Positions 33,289 to 41,947 of a DNA stretch of 64,000 nucleotides are shown here, in pieces. The stretch spans positions 1 through 64,000 of the forward strand of contig CBFGOI010000011.1 of the NCBI GenBank assembly GCA_965650335.1, read 5' to 3'. Positions within the stretch are counted from its first letter, which is position 1. Every line of letters starts with the position of its first letter. A program made the position numbers and the translations under genes. Source of the stretch: Paradesertivirga sp965650335. GTDB taxonomy: Bacteria > Bacteroidota > Bacteroidia > Sphingobacteriales > Sphingobacteriaceae. The notes beneath the pieces are model-generated. The model ran no database searches. It was not told where the DNA came from and worked only from the letters and a program-made list of their open reading frames with translations.

Positions 33289-34728
33289 ATGTACAATCCG
33301 CTGATAGATGACAAAGAAGTTGTGAAGCATGATGAGGCAAGGCAGGGTGAGGCACTAGTACTTGAAACTGCTCCTTCAAAACACAATGGCCGGAAGCTTT
33401 ATATAGAAAGTTATGGCTGTGCGATGAATTTTTCTGATAGTGAAATAGTGGCCTCTATTATGACTGATATGGGCTTCCAAACTACGTCAGAGTATCGTGA
33501 GGCAGATGTTATTTTTATTAATACCTGTTCCATCCGCGAAAACGCCGAACAAAAGGTGCGCAATAGATTGCGCGAGTTTGGTGCTGTGAAAAAGCAAAAT
33601 CGCGGACTGGTGGTAGGGGTTTTAGGTTGTATGGCCGAACGCTTGAAAGCGAAATTTCTGGAAGAAGAAAAGTTAGTGGACGTAGTAGTTGGCCCGGATT
33701 CGTATCGTGATCTGCCAAATCTTATAGGTTCGGTAGATGACGGAAACAAAGCTGTGAACGTATTGCTTTCGCGTGAAGAAACCTATGCGGATATTAGTCC
33801 GGTACGTTTAAATTCTAACGGAATCACTGCTTTTGTGTCCATTATGCGTGGTTGCGATAACATGTGTTCTTTCTGCGTGGTGCCTTTTACAAGAGGAAGG
33901 GAGCGAAGCAGAGATCCTCACTCGATCGTAAATGAAGCTAGAGAGTTGTTTAACGAGGGCTACCGCGAAGTTACCTTGTTGGGCCAAAACGTCGATTCGT
34001 ATAAATGGGCAAACGAAGAAGGCACAGAAAAAGTAAATTTTGCTGGCCTTCTTGAGCTTGTTGCTTTGATAAATCCAGACCTAAGAGTTCGCTTTTCAAC
34101 CTCGCATCCAAAAGATATTACCGACGAGGTATTGCATACCATTGCCAAATACGATAATATCTGTAACTATATCCACCTTCCCGTTCAATCAGGAAATTCA
34201 AGGGTGTTAGAAATGATGAACCGCACTTATGACAGGGACTGGTATATGGATCGCGTGAAGGCAATAAAAAGAATTATTCCGGAATGCGCTATATCCACTG
34301 ATGTTATTACAGGCTTCTGTACTGAAACTGAAGAGGAACACCAGGAAACGATAAGCATGATGGATTTTGTTCAATATGACTTTGCTTACATGTTTATGTA
34401 TTCTGAGCGGCCGGGTACTTTAGCCGCAAAGCGATATGCTGATGATATTCCTGAGGATGTTAAACTACGCAGACTTCAAGAAGTTGTGGCAAAACAGCAG
34501 CAGCACTCGCACGAGCGGCTGAAATTACAATTGGGAAAAGTTCAAAAGGTATTAATTGAAGGGTTTTCAAAGAAATCTAAACAGCATTATTGCGGCAGAA
34601 ACGATCACAACGCAATGGTTGTGTTTCCGATAGATAATAATTACAAACCAGGTGAGTACGCATATGTTTTAGCTGAAGAATGTACTACAGCTACATTGCT
34701 CGGAACGGTAGTAGAGCCAAGAGTCTAG
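33289..34728 (+). CDS. miaB: tRNA-2-methylthio-N6-dimethylallyladenosine synthase MiaB
   Basis: A 479-residue radical-SAM methylthiotransferase from the ATG at 33289. The N-terminal UPF0004 domain has cysteines 44, 80 and 114 for the auxiliary 4Fe-4S cluster; the radical-SAM motif C189-x3-C193-x2-C196 follows, and a C-terminal TRAM domain ends the protein. It adds a methylthio group to position 37 of tRNAs that read UNN codons. The stop codon overlaps the first base pairs of a short inverted repeat at 34727-34746. Confidence 0.95.
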   Translation: MYNPLIDDKEVVKHDEARQGEALVLETAPSKHNGRKLYIESYGCAMNFSDSEIVASIMTDMGFQTTSEYREADVIFINTCSIRENAEQKVRNRLREFGAVKKQNRGLVVGVLGCMAERLKAKFLEEEKLVDVVVGPDSYRDLPNLIGSVDDGNKAVNVLLSREETYADISPVRLNSNGITAFVSIMRGCDNMCSFCVVPFTRGRERSRDPHSIVNEARELFNEGYREVTLLGQNVDSYKWANEEGTEKVNFAGLLELVALINPDLRVRFSTSHPKDITDEVLHTIAKYDNICNYIHLPVQSGNSRVLEMMNRTYDRDWYMDRVKAIKRIIPECAISTDVITGFCTETEEEHQETISMMDFVQYDFAYMFMYSERPGTLAAKRYADDIPEDVKLRRLQEVVAKQQQHSHERLKLQLGKVQKVLIEGFSKKSKQHYCGRNDHNAMVVFPIDNNYKPGEYAYVLAEECTTATLLGTVVEPRV

Positions 34729-34746
34729 AATCAAGAGGCAAGAATC
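34727..34746 (+). repeat. Left arm of an inverted repeat around the four-helix-bundle gene
   Basis: Sixteen of 20 bases match the reverse complement of 35173-35192. The arm begins within the miaB stop codon. Confidence 0.5.
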
Positions 34747-34800
34747 TGGCATGGAGCTAAATTAAGAACGTTGGAAATAAGAAAAAGAGAGAGTATAACC

Positions 34801-35181
34801 ATGGCTCATAACTTTAAAAAGCTGCAGGTCTGGCAAAAATCAATGGATTTTACCGACTTAACTTATGACTATTGCAGGGGCCTGCCTACTGATGAAAGAT
34901 TTAATTTGATCGATCAAATTAATAGAAGTTCTTGTTCTATACCATCGAATATAGCAGAAGGCTCTGGAAAAAGAACCTATCTTCAATTTGCAGAGTACTT
35001 AAGCATCTCCCTCTCATCTTCTTACGAAGCAGAAACGCAACTGCTAATTTGCGGACGCAGAAATTATGGAATAAAAGAAAAATTGGAGATCTGTCTCAAA
35101 TCGATTGAAGAAGTTCACAGAATGATTTTCTCATTCAGAGAACATATTCTGAAAAGTGGAAGTAGCTCTCTTGGTTCTTAA
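34801..35181 (+). CDS. Four-helix-bundle protein (S23 / 23S rRNA intervening-sequence family)
   Basis: A 126-residue protein of the family first found in 23S rRNA intervening sequences. Motifs are KKLQVWQKSMDF near the N-terminus, QINRSSCSIPSNIAEGSGK in the middle and a SYEAETQL helix. The ATG at 34801 is chosen over an upstream one that adds ten residues. Here it is a free-standing gene inside a protein-coding region and is flanked by an imperfect inverted repeat (34727-34746 and 35173-35192); the right arm encodes its last codons. Function is unknown. Confidence 0.85.
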   Translation: MAHNFKKLQVWQKSMDFTDLTYDYCRGLPTDERFNLIDQINRSSCSIPSNIAEGSGKRTYLQFAEYLSISLSSSYEAETQLLICGRRNYGIKEKLEICLKSIEEVHRMIFSFREHILKSGSSSLGS

Positions 35182-35192
35182 CTCTTAATTCT
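35173..35192 (+). repeat. Right arm of an inverted repeat around the four-helix-bundle gene
   Basis: Reverse-complement partner of 34727-34746 (16 of 20 bases). It contains the stop codon of the four-helix-bundle gene. Confidence 0.5.
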
Positions 35193-35206
35193 TTCCTTTC
35201 TAAAAT

Positions 35207-36439
35207 ATGGATATACAAGATATTAAAAACCGATTCGGTATAATAGGAAACTCCCCTCTGCTTAACCGGGCAATAGATATCGCACGACAGGTAGCTCCAA
35301 CTGATATCTCTGTGTTGATCACCGGGGAAAGCGGTAGCGGCAAGGAAGTTTTTTCACATATAATTCACCAACTGAGCGCACGCAAGCATGGACCCTTTAT
35401 TGCGGTTAACTGCGGCGCTATTCCGGAAGGAACCATCGATTCGGAGTTATTCGGACATGAAAAAGGTTCGTTTACCGGTGCGCACGAAGCGAGAAAAGGC
35501 TATTTTGAAGTTGTAAACGGTGGTACTATTTTTCTTGATGAAGTGGCAGAGCTGCCTTTAGGAACTCAGTCTCGTCTTTTGCGCGTATTAGAGTCTGGTG
35601 AATATCTCCGGGTAGGATCTTCCAAAGTTCAAAAAACGGATGTGAGAATAGTTGCCGCTACAAACGTAAACGTGTTTGATGCGGTTCAAAATGGCAAATT
35701 TCGCGAGGATTTATATTACCGGTTAAATACCGTTCCATTAAAAATTCCTGCTTTACGCGAGAGGAAAGAAGATATTCACCTTATTTTCCGGAAGTTTATT
35801 GCAGACTTTACGAATAAATATCGCAGCCCATCGGTTCAATTAGATCCCGATGCCCAGCAAATGCTGATAAATTATAGCTGGCCAGGGAATGTAAGGCAAT
35901 TAAAAAATGTCGCCGAACAAATTGCAGTTCTGGAAAAAGACAGAAATCTAACTGTACACAGCTTGCAGCAGTATATTCCTCAGGAACATGCCAATCTTCC
36001 GATGCGCATAAATCAGGGGAAGAAAGAAGATCTTTCTGAACGCGACATACTTTACAAGGTTTTGTTTGATATGAAGCGGGATATGGTAGAGTTGAAAAAG
36101 CTGGTGGCAGAAATTATCCAGAACGGAGGTAATGCACCTGCACTCTCAGAAAACCCTCATCTTATTCATCAGCTATATCGCGATATTGAGCTGCCATCCA
36201 CGCAGGATAATGCGCCAATGGTGACAATTCATCATCCGGAAAACGATAAAAAGACTAACTTCGATTACAGTCATCATACCGAGGAGGTAGAAGAATCGTT
36301 ATCATTGATAGAAAAAGAATCTGATCTGATTAAAAAAGCCTTAAAAAAGCATAAAGGCAAACGTAAACTTGCCGCGCAGGAATTAGGGATTTCCGAAAGA
36401 ACTCTTTATCGTAAAATAAAAGAATTAGACTTAAATTAA
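35207..36439 (+). CDS. Sigma-54-dependent transcription activator without receiver domain
   Basis: A 410-residue enhancer-binding protein. The AAA+ domain begins almost at the N-terminus with Walker A at 40-47 (GESGSGKE), a GSFTGA loop at 87-92 (the usual form is GAFTGA), Walker B near 106-112 (GGTIFLDE) and the arginine finger region further on. The C-terminus has a Fis-type helix-turn-helix. There is no regulatory N-terminal domain, so activity must be controlled by expression or by another protein. Its stop overlaps the lptE start by 1 nt, so the two are cotranscribed. Confidence 0.95.
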   Translation: MDIQDIKNRFGIIGNSPLLNRAIDIARQVAPTDISVLITGESGSGKEVFSHIIHQLSARKHGPFIAVNCGAIPEGTIDSELFGHEKGSFTGAHEARKGYFEVVNGGTIFLDEVAELPLGTQSRLLRVLESGEYLRVGSSKVQKTDVRIVAATNVNVFDAVQNGKFREDLYYRLNTVPLKIPALRERKEDIHLIFRKFIADFTNKYRSPSVQLDPDAQQMLINYSWPGNVRQLKNVAEQIAVLEKDRNLTVHSLQQYIPQEHANLPMRINQGKKEDLSERDILYKVLFDMKRDMVELKKLVAEIIQNGGNAPALSENPHLIHQLYRDIELPSTQDNAPMVTIHHPENDKKTNFDYSHHTEEVEESLSLIEKESDLIKKALKKHKGKRKLAAQELGISERTLYRKIKELDLN

Positions 36440-36954
36440 TGAAAAATAAAAGCCTGAAAACGCTTCTCTTATTGGTTCCAATGATTCTTGGTCTCCAATC
36501 CTGTTGGCTATATAGCTTTAGTGGAGCTTCTATTCCTCCGAATATGAAGACGGTTTCTGTGGATTTTTTTGACAATACAGCACCTTTAGTTGTTCCTACC
36601 TTGAGCCAGGCTTTTACAGAAGAATTAAAAACACGTATAAGAACGCAAAGCAAACTGAATTTAATACGTGATAATGCAGACGGGCACTTTGAGGGGCGTA
36701 TAACTGACTTCGCTTACACCAACGTAGCTGTTACCGCAGGTGAAAGAGCCAATCTGGTACGCCTAACTATAACCGTGAATGTAAAGTTTACCAGCGCCGT
36801 TAAGCCTGAGGATAGCTTTGAGCAGCAATTCAGTCAATACGAACAATTTTCACTCGATAATGGTTCCATTCAGGCACAAGAACCAAAAATAATTCCGATT
36901 GTAACCAAAAGACTTACTGAAGATATTTTCAATAAAGCTTTTGCAAATTGGTAA
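36439..36954 (+). CDS. lptE: LptE-like lipopolysaccharide assembly lipoprotein
   Basis: A 171-residue lipoprotein with a lipobox (LQSC) near residue 22. The mature part matches the Bacteroidota LptE form: VSVDFFDNTAP, ELKTRIRTQSKLNL and a C-terminal TEDIFNKAFANW. It should pair with LptD in the outer membrane to insert lipopolysaccharide. It is the second gene of an apparent operon running into the TPR-like protein and secG. Confidence 0.85.
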   Translation: MKNKSLKTLLLLVPMILGLQSCWLYSFSGASIPPNMKTVSVDFFDNTAPLVVPTLSQAFTEELKTRIRTQSKLNLIRDNADGHFEGRITDFAYTNVAVTAGERANLVRLTITVNVKFTSAVKPEDSFEQQFSQYEQFSLDNGSIQAQEPKIIPIVTKRLTEDIFNKAFANW

Positions 36955-36986
36955 AGCGTTTATTAGTTTCATCTTTTTATTAAGAA

Positions 36987-38690
36987 GTGGCAGATTTAAG
37001 TTTCGTAAATACCAGAGAGTTTTCAAGGTTAATATCAAAGCCTTCCACCTTAACTGTCTTTGATATGAGTATGTTGGAGGATTTGGTAACACTTTATCCG
37101 TATTCATACCCACTTCATACATCGTATGCTTTTGCGCTAAAAAAGTTTAAGCCCGAGAAATACGATGATTACCTTTATAAAGCCGCGGCCTATATTCCTG
37201 ACAGGTTATTGCTTTACAAAATTATAAATAACGTTGCCGAATTTGAAAATCCAGCTGCCAAAGAAGCCTCAGTTCCATTTGTCGATAATACCCTGCAGGA
37301 AGTAGTTGAACAGGCGGCATTTGAGGCAGAATATCATATTTCTGAAGATTTTGAGCCCGCTTCTCAGGAAACTACAAACGACCTGCCTGTGCAAGAAGAA
37401 GGTGTAGACGATGCAGGATTAGAAGAGATTACTTTACAATCCCAAGAATCCAACATTGGAATTGCAGAGCCAGAAGAACTGAAAATAGGGGAGCTTCTTA
37501 GCGAAGAAGCCAACACTTCGGAATTGGAGTTGACGGAAAGCGTTGATCTTGATAATGCACCATTTGCTGAAGAACACGGTGTTTTAACAGAAATAGAAGA
37601 TGTAGCTGACGCAAATTATCCTTCTTCTGAACCCGAGGCTATTGATGAGGCTGCTGAAATACCAGAACTCAATGTTCCTGAATCAACTATAGTTCCTGAA
37701 TTGAACATATCATCTGATGCTGAGGCGGATTCCGCTCAGGTGTCTTTTGTAACTGAAGATATTGAGAATAATGAACCTGTCATTTTTGAAGGTCCGGATC
37801 TAATCGAAACTATAGAGCTGGAAATAGAAGAAGATCAACAGGACGAAAAACCGGAAAGGGTAGAAAGTGAAATAAGTTATTTTTCTTTCAGCTCCGACAC
37901 CTTCGATAATACTATTGAAACAGTAATACCTTTTTCAGAACATCCGACTTTTGTGGGAGGTGCTGAATTAAATCAGGACTCAGATTTATCTTCTGGTGCA
38001 GAGCAAACAGGAGGGTCGGCGCCTGCACAAAATGAAATTATCGGCAACATTGCCTCAACTGATTACTTTGTTTTTGATAAGTCGGTAATAGACCCTTTGC
38101 AAAAAGAGGAGCATGGCGAGCATCCTTCTGTTGTTGAAGCAGAAATGGCATCTTTTAACCCGATAAATGAAGGAACTGTTTCGCGATATGATGACGATAA
38201 AATGCCTTTTTCGTTTTTGTGGTGGTTAAATAAGACCCGAAAAGAACATGCAGAAACCTATCAGCCATATTCAGGAAAAACCTATCTGCCAGCTCAAGAT
38301 GCAAAAAAACAGATCCCGGGACAGCTTGATCAGCAGATTATGGAGAATATCTTTCATATTCAGCCAGAAATAAATGTTTTTCAAAACGAGATAAACAGAC
38401 CTATCAGCTTCGGGCTTAAACGCCATGAAGACGAAATAATTGAAAAATTCATCAGTGAAGATCCGCAAATTCGTCCGCCTAAGGCAGACAGGCTGGACAC
38501 TGAAAACAAGGCCAGGAAAAGTTCAGAGGATAATCTTGATCTGGTTTCTGAGACTCTTGCAAAGATTTATACCGATCAAATGCTTTATCACAAAGCTATT
38601 GATACCTACCAAAAATTAAGTTTGAAATTCCCGGAAAAAAGCGCTTACTTTGCCGGTCAAATTCGGGAATTAGAAAAGAAATTCAATTAA
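36987..38690 (+). CDS. Acidic protein with C-terminal TPR-like helices
   Basis: A 567-residue protein that starts at a GTG (36987). The first 90 residues are a folded helical domain; the middle (about 90-400) is long, acidic and probably disordered; the last 50 residues form a TPR-like helix pair (LAKIYTDQMLYHKAIDTYQKL). Proteins of this kind are common upstream of secG in Sphingobacteriales. Function unknown. Confidence 0.65.
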   Translation: MADLSFVNTREFSRLISKPSTLTVFDMSMLEDLVTLYPYSYPLHTSYAFALKKFKPEKYDDYLYKAAAYIPDRLLLYKIINNVAEFENPAAKEASVPFVDNTLQEVVEQAAFEAEYHISEDFEPASQETTNDLPVQEEGVDDAGLEEITLQSQESNIGIAEPEELKIGELLSEEANTSELELTESVDLDNAPFAEEHGVLTEIEDVADANYPSSEPEAIDEAAEIPELNVPESTIVPELNISSDAEADSAQVSFVTEDIENNEPVIFEGPDLIETIELEIEEDQQDEKPERVESEISYFSFSSDTFDNTIETVIPFSEHPTFVGGAELNQDSDLSSGAEQTGGSAPAQNEIIGNIASTDYFVFDKSVIDPLQKEEHGEHPSVVEAEMASFNPINEGTVSRYDDDKMPFSFLWWLNKTRKEHAETYQPYSGKTYLPAQDAKKQIPGQLDQQIMENIFHIQPEINVFQNEINRPISFGLKRHEDEIIEKFISEDPQIRPPKADRLDTENKARKSSEDNLDLVSETLAKIYTDQMLYHKAIDTYQKLSLKFPEKSAYFAGQIRELEKKFN

Positions 38691-38700
38691 TATATTTATC

Positions 38701-39033
38701 ATGTTCACTACACTGGTTATTCTGGCTATTTTTATTTGTATACTATTGGGCCTCATTATCTTAATCCAGAATCCAAAAGGCGGTGGCCTTACATCTGGTT
38801 TCGCTGGTTCCAATAATGTTATGGGTGTACAGCGCACCGGAGATTTTCTTGAAAAAGGAACATGGGTATTAATTATATCCCTTATGGTTATAGTATTACT
38901 TATAAATGTAGTGCCTCAAAGTGGCGGAACCGGATCTTCAACTGAAGATATTCAGAACCAGGTTACAAAACCGGCGAGTTCGTCTCCTATTGCGCCACAA
39001 GCTCTTCCGGGCTTAGATTCAACAAAGAAATAA
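38701..39033 (+). CDS. secG: Preprotein translocase subunit SecG
   Basis: A 110-residue protein with two membrane helices (about residues 2-22 and 55-72) joined by the conserved loop NPKGGGLTSGFAGSNNVMG. SecG helps SecYE in protein export. The Ser/Pro-rich tail is typical of Bacteroidota. A strong terminator follows at 39053-39081. Confidence 0.95.
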   Translation: MFTTLVILAIFICILLGLIILIQNPKGGGLTSGFAGSNNVMGVQRTGDFLEKGTWVLIISLMVIVLLINVVPQSGGTGSSTEDIQNQVTKPASSSPIAPQALPGLDSTKK

Positions 39034-39052
39034 TCTTGCTTAATCTCATAGT

Positions 39053-39081
39053 AAAGGCTTCCTATCCGGAGGCCTTTTTTG
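39053..39081 (+). terminator. Terminator of the lptE-secG operon
   Basis: A 9-bp stem with one G-U pair (AAGGCTTCC with GGAGGCCTT) is followed by a run of Ts. Confidence 0.85.
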
Positions 39082-39192
39082 TTGGCTGACATTTCACTGA
39101 CAGCATGACATTGAGCCTGTTAAATAATCAACCAGATTTTTTGATATATGTAATTTTGACAAGTTAAACGCCAAAATTCTTCAATTTTCGCC

Positions 39193-39213
39193 TTTGGCAC
39201 AGAAAGTGTCAAA
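39193..39213 (+). promoter_or_regulatory. Inverted repeat in the groES leader
   Basis: TTTGGCAC-N5-GTGTCAAA (one mismatch) lies 30 bp before the groES start. A TAATTTTG box at 39151-39158 could be the promoter. The repeat may be a heat-shock operator; it is not the CIRCE element, whose arms read TTAGCACTC. Confidence 0.45.
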
Positions 39214-39243
39214 CTGGGTACAGAAACAAATTATATCAAAACT

Positions 39244-39519
39244 ATGGCATTAAATATTAAACCAATTGCAGACCGAGTAGTGGTTGAAGCTGCTCCTGCT
39301 GAAGAAAAAACAGCATCTGGTATTTACATTCCTGACACTGCTAAAGAGAAACCTCAAAGAGGAACTGTAGTTGCTGTTGGTGATGGAAAAAAAGATGAAC
39401 CTTTAACTGTTAAAGTTGGTGACGAGGTTTTATATGGCAAATATGCAGGTACTGAAATTACTCATGATGGTAAAGAGTATCTGATCATGCGCGAATCTGA
39501 TATCTACGCGGTACTATAG
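39244..39519 (+). CDS. groS: Co-chaperonin GroES
   Basis: A 91-residue GroES with the mobile loop AEEKTASGIYIPDTAKEKP and the conserved VGDEVLYGKYAGTEI. It caps GroEL. The gap to groEL is 144 bp and contains AGATTTGAGA-type repeats. Confidence 0.97.
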   Translation: MALNIKPIADRVVVEAAPAEEKTASGIYIPDTAKEKPQRGTVVAVGDGKKDEPLTVKVGDEVLYGKYAGTEITHDGKEYLIMRESDIYAVL

Positions 39520-39520
39520 A

Positions 39521-39656
39521 GAGATTTGAGATTTGAGACAATAGATCTCAGACTGTCTTAGATTTCATTAAAATCAAACATTAATTAAAAAAGGAAAAAG
39601 TGGAATTTAGTAGAGGCGTTTAGTCTCATATCTAAAATCTTACATCTAAAATCTAA
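39521..39656. repeat. Inverted simple repeats in the groES-groEL spacer
   Basis: The words AGATTTGAGATTTGAGA (39522-39538) and TCTCATATCTAAAATC (39624-39639), the latter repeated as TACATCTAAAATCT, are roughly reverse complements. No gene lies between them. They resemble the type of short repeats that surround the four-helix-bundle and GxxExxY genes elsewhere in the window. Confidence 0.45.
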
Positions 39657-39663
39657 AAAGAAA

Positions 39664-41304
39664 ATGGCAAAACTAGTAAAATACAATGTTGATGCGCGTG
39701 ACTCTCTGAAAAGAGGAGTTGATATTTTAGCAAACGCTGTAAAGGTAACTTTAGGACCTAAAGGTCGTAATGTAATTATTGATAAAAAATTTGGTTCTCC
39801 TTCTATCACTAAAGATGGTGTTACTGTTGCAAAAGAGATAGAATTGAAAGATGCTATCGAAAACATGGGTGCACAAATGGTTAAAGAAGTAGCTTCTAAG
39901 ACTGCTGATATCGCAGGTGACGGAACTACAACTGCTACTGTGTTAGCTCAGGCTATTGTAACTGCCGGTATTAAAAATGTTGCTGCTGGCGCAAATCCGA
40001 TGGATTTGAAACGTGGTATTGATAAAGCGGTTCTTGCTGTTGTCGGAAGTTTGAAATCACAGTCTCAAACTGTTGGTGAAGACAATAATAAAATTAAACA
40101 AGTTGCTTCTATTTCTGCAAATAACGACGAAGTTATCGGTTCGTTGATTGCTGAGGCAATGGGTAAAGTTGGTAAAGACGGTGTTATTACTGTTGAAGAA
40201 GCTAAAGGAACTGAAACTGAAGTTAAAACTGTAGAAGGTATGCAGTTTGATCGTGGTTACCTTTCTCCTTACTTCGTAACCAATGCTGATAAAATGGAAG
40301 TAGAACTTGAGAATCCTTACATTCTTATCTACGACAAAAAGATCAGCAGCATGAAAGAATTGCTTCCTGTTCTTGAAAAACAAGTTCAAACTGGTAAACC
40401 TTTGGTAATTATTGCTGAAGATCTGGACGGAGAGGCTTTAGCTACTTTGGTAGTTAACAAAATCCGTGGTTCACTGAAAGTTGCAGCTGTTAAAGCTCCT
40501 GGTTTCGGCGATCGTCGTAAAGCAATGCTTGAAGATATCGCTATCCTGACTGGTGGTACTGTGATTTCTGAAGAAAGAGGTTACAAATTAGAAAACGCTG
40601 ATCTTTCGTACTTAGGACAAGCTGAAAAGATCGTTATCGATAAAGATAACACTACTGTAATCAATGGTGCTGGTAACTCTGAAGATATCAAAGCTCGTGT
40701 TAACCAAATCAAATCTCAGGTAGAATCTACTACTTCTGATTACGACCGTGAAAAATTACAAGAGCGTTTAGCTAAGTTATCTGGCGGTGTTGCTGTACTT
40801 TATGTTGGTGCTGCTACAGAAGTTGAGATGAAAGAGAAGAAAGATCGTGTTGATGATGCTTTACATGCAACTCGTGCAGCTGTTGAAGAAGGTATCGTTG
40901 CCGGTGGTGGTGTTGCTTTCATCCGTGCGGTTGAAGCTTTAGCTGACCTTAAAGGCGCAAACGAAGATGAAAATACTGGTATCCAGATCATTCGTCGTGC
41001 TATCGAAGAGCCACTTCGTCAGATCTGTGAAAACGCCGGTATCGAAGGTTCTATCGTAGTTCAAAAAGTTAAAGAGGGAACTGCTGATTTTGGTTACAAT
41101 GCTCGTACTGATGTTTACGAAAACTTAATTGGTGCGGGTGTTATCGATCCGACTAAAGTTTCTCGTGTAGCATTAGAAAACGCTGCTTCTATTGCAGCTA
41201 TGTTGTTAACTACAGAGTGCGTACTTGCTGATGAGCCTGAAGAAGATAAGGGCGGTCATGGTGGCATGCCTCCAATGGGTGGCGGCATGGGTGGAATGAT
41301 GTAA
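39664..41304 (+). CDS. groL: Chaperonin GroEL
   Basis: A 546-residue GroEL with GDGTTTATVLAQAI for ATP binding (near residue 85), the GAGMG-like equatorial motifs and a C-terminal Gly-Met tail. Codon choice is simpler than in its neighbours (many GCT, GGT, AAA), as expected for a highly expressed gene. It is followed by a strong terminator. Confidence 0.98.
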   Translation: MAKLVKYNVDARDSLKRGVDILANAVKVTLGPKGRNVIIDKKFGSPSITKDGVTVAKEIELKDAIENMGAQMVKEVASKTADIAGDGTTTATVLAQAIVTAGIKNVAAGANPMDLKRGIDKAVLAVVGSLKSQSQTVGEDNNKIKQVASISANNDEVIGSLIAEAMGKVGKDGVITVEEAKGTETEVKTVEGMQFDRGYLSPYFVTNADKMEVELENPYILIYDKKISSMKELLPVLEKQVQTGKPLVIIAEDLDGEALATLVVNKIRGSLKVAAVKAPGFGDRRKAMLEDIAILTGGTVISEERGYKLENADLSYLGQAEKIVIDKDNTTVINGAGNSEDIKARVNQIKSQVESTTSDYDREKLQERLAKLSGGVAVLYVGAATEVEMKEKKDRVDDALHATRAAVEEGIVAGGGVAFIRAVEALADLKGANEDENTGIQIIRRAIEEPLRQICENAGIEGSIVVQKVKEGTADFGYNARTDVYENLIGAGVIDPTKVSRVALENAASIAAMLLTTECVLADEPEEDKGGHGGMPPMGGGMGGMM

Positions 41305-41332
41305 TAGCAGACTTTCACACAGAATATAGAAA

Positions 41333-41368
41333 CGCCCCGAAGCTATGCGCTTTCGGGGCGTTTTTTTT
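41333..41368 (+). terminator. Terminator of groESL
   Basis: CGCCCCGAA pairs with TTCGGGGCG around a short loop, followed by eight Ts. Confidence 0.95.
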
Positions 41369-41370
41369 GG

Positions 41371-41403
41371 CAGAATTAACAGGATTGAAGAATTAGCAGA
41401 ATT
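41371..41403 (+). repeat. Left terminal inverted repeat of the GxxExxY unit
   Basis: 33 bp; 28 match the reverse complement of 41905-41937. Part of this arm (41389-41403) also forms a hairpin with 41431-41445. Confidence 0.7.
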
Positions 41404-41470
41404 AATATTAGTTATTTATTTTAGTCGCTTTATTCTGCTAATTCTATTATTCTAAAAATTCTAACCCGCC

Positions 41471-41884
41471 ATGGAAAGAGACAATCTCACTTACGCTGTT
41501 ATAGGTTGTGCCATGAACGTTCATAACACCTTAGGTAATGGCTTTCAGGAGAAAATATATCAAAGATGTCTTGCCATTGAATTTGGGCGGGCCAACTTAA
41601 AATTTGCTCCAGAAGTAGAACAAGAGATATTTTATGATGGAATATATGTTGGAACGAGAAGAGCTGATTTCATTATAGAAGATAAACCGGTGCTTGAATT
41701 AAAGGCATTAATTAATCTTGAGGACGCACATCTTGCCCATGCTAAAAATTATGTAATAGCCTATAATTTTGAAAAGGGCTTCTTATAAACTTGGAGGCAA
41801 AAGCCTTCAATACAAGCTAGTATTCAATTCAAGTACAAACTATAGTAAAAACATTCAAACTCCTTTTAATAATAATGCTCTTTA
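41471..41884 (+). pseudogene. GxxExxY family gene with two frameshifts
   Basis: The intact frame (41471-41788, 105 residues) covers the family motif GNGFQEKIY and the PD-(D/E)XK-like pair RADFIIEDKPVLELKA, then stops early after EKGFL. The missing C-terminus is present in shifted frames: one frame reads on through LLIN and another through GGKSLQYKLVFN, as expected for the conserved LLINFG-LQYKRVFN end. Two one-base losses near 41776-41783 and 41790-41793 explain this. The gene lies between 33-bp terminal inverted repeats, 166 bp past groEL. Whether the shortened protein is still made is unknown. Confidence 0.8.
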
Positions 41885-41904
41885 ATTTACATTTGTCATC
41901 AAAA

Positions 41905-41937
41905 AATTCTGTTAATCCTCCAATCCTCTAAATTCTG
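41905..41937 (+). repeat. Right terminal inverted repeat of the GxxExxY unit
   Basis: Reverse-complement partner of 41371-41403 (28 of 33 bases). It ends 10 bp before the mscS-type gene. Confidence 0.7.
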
Positions 41938-41947
41938 ATCCGGCCAC

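Noticed and set aside
39193..39213. A sigma-54 promoter (TGGCAC) before groES
   Set aside because: The second element TTGC at the proper distance is absent; the sequence is explained by the inverted repeat.
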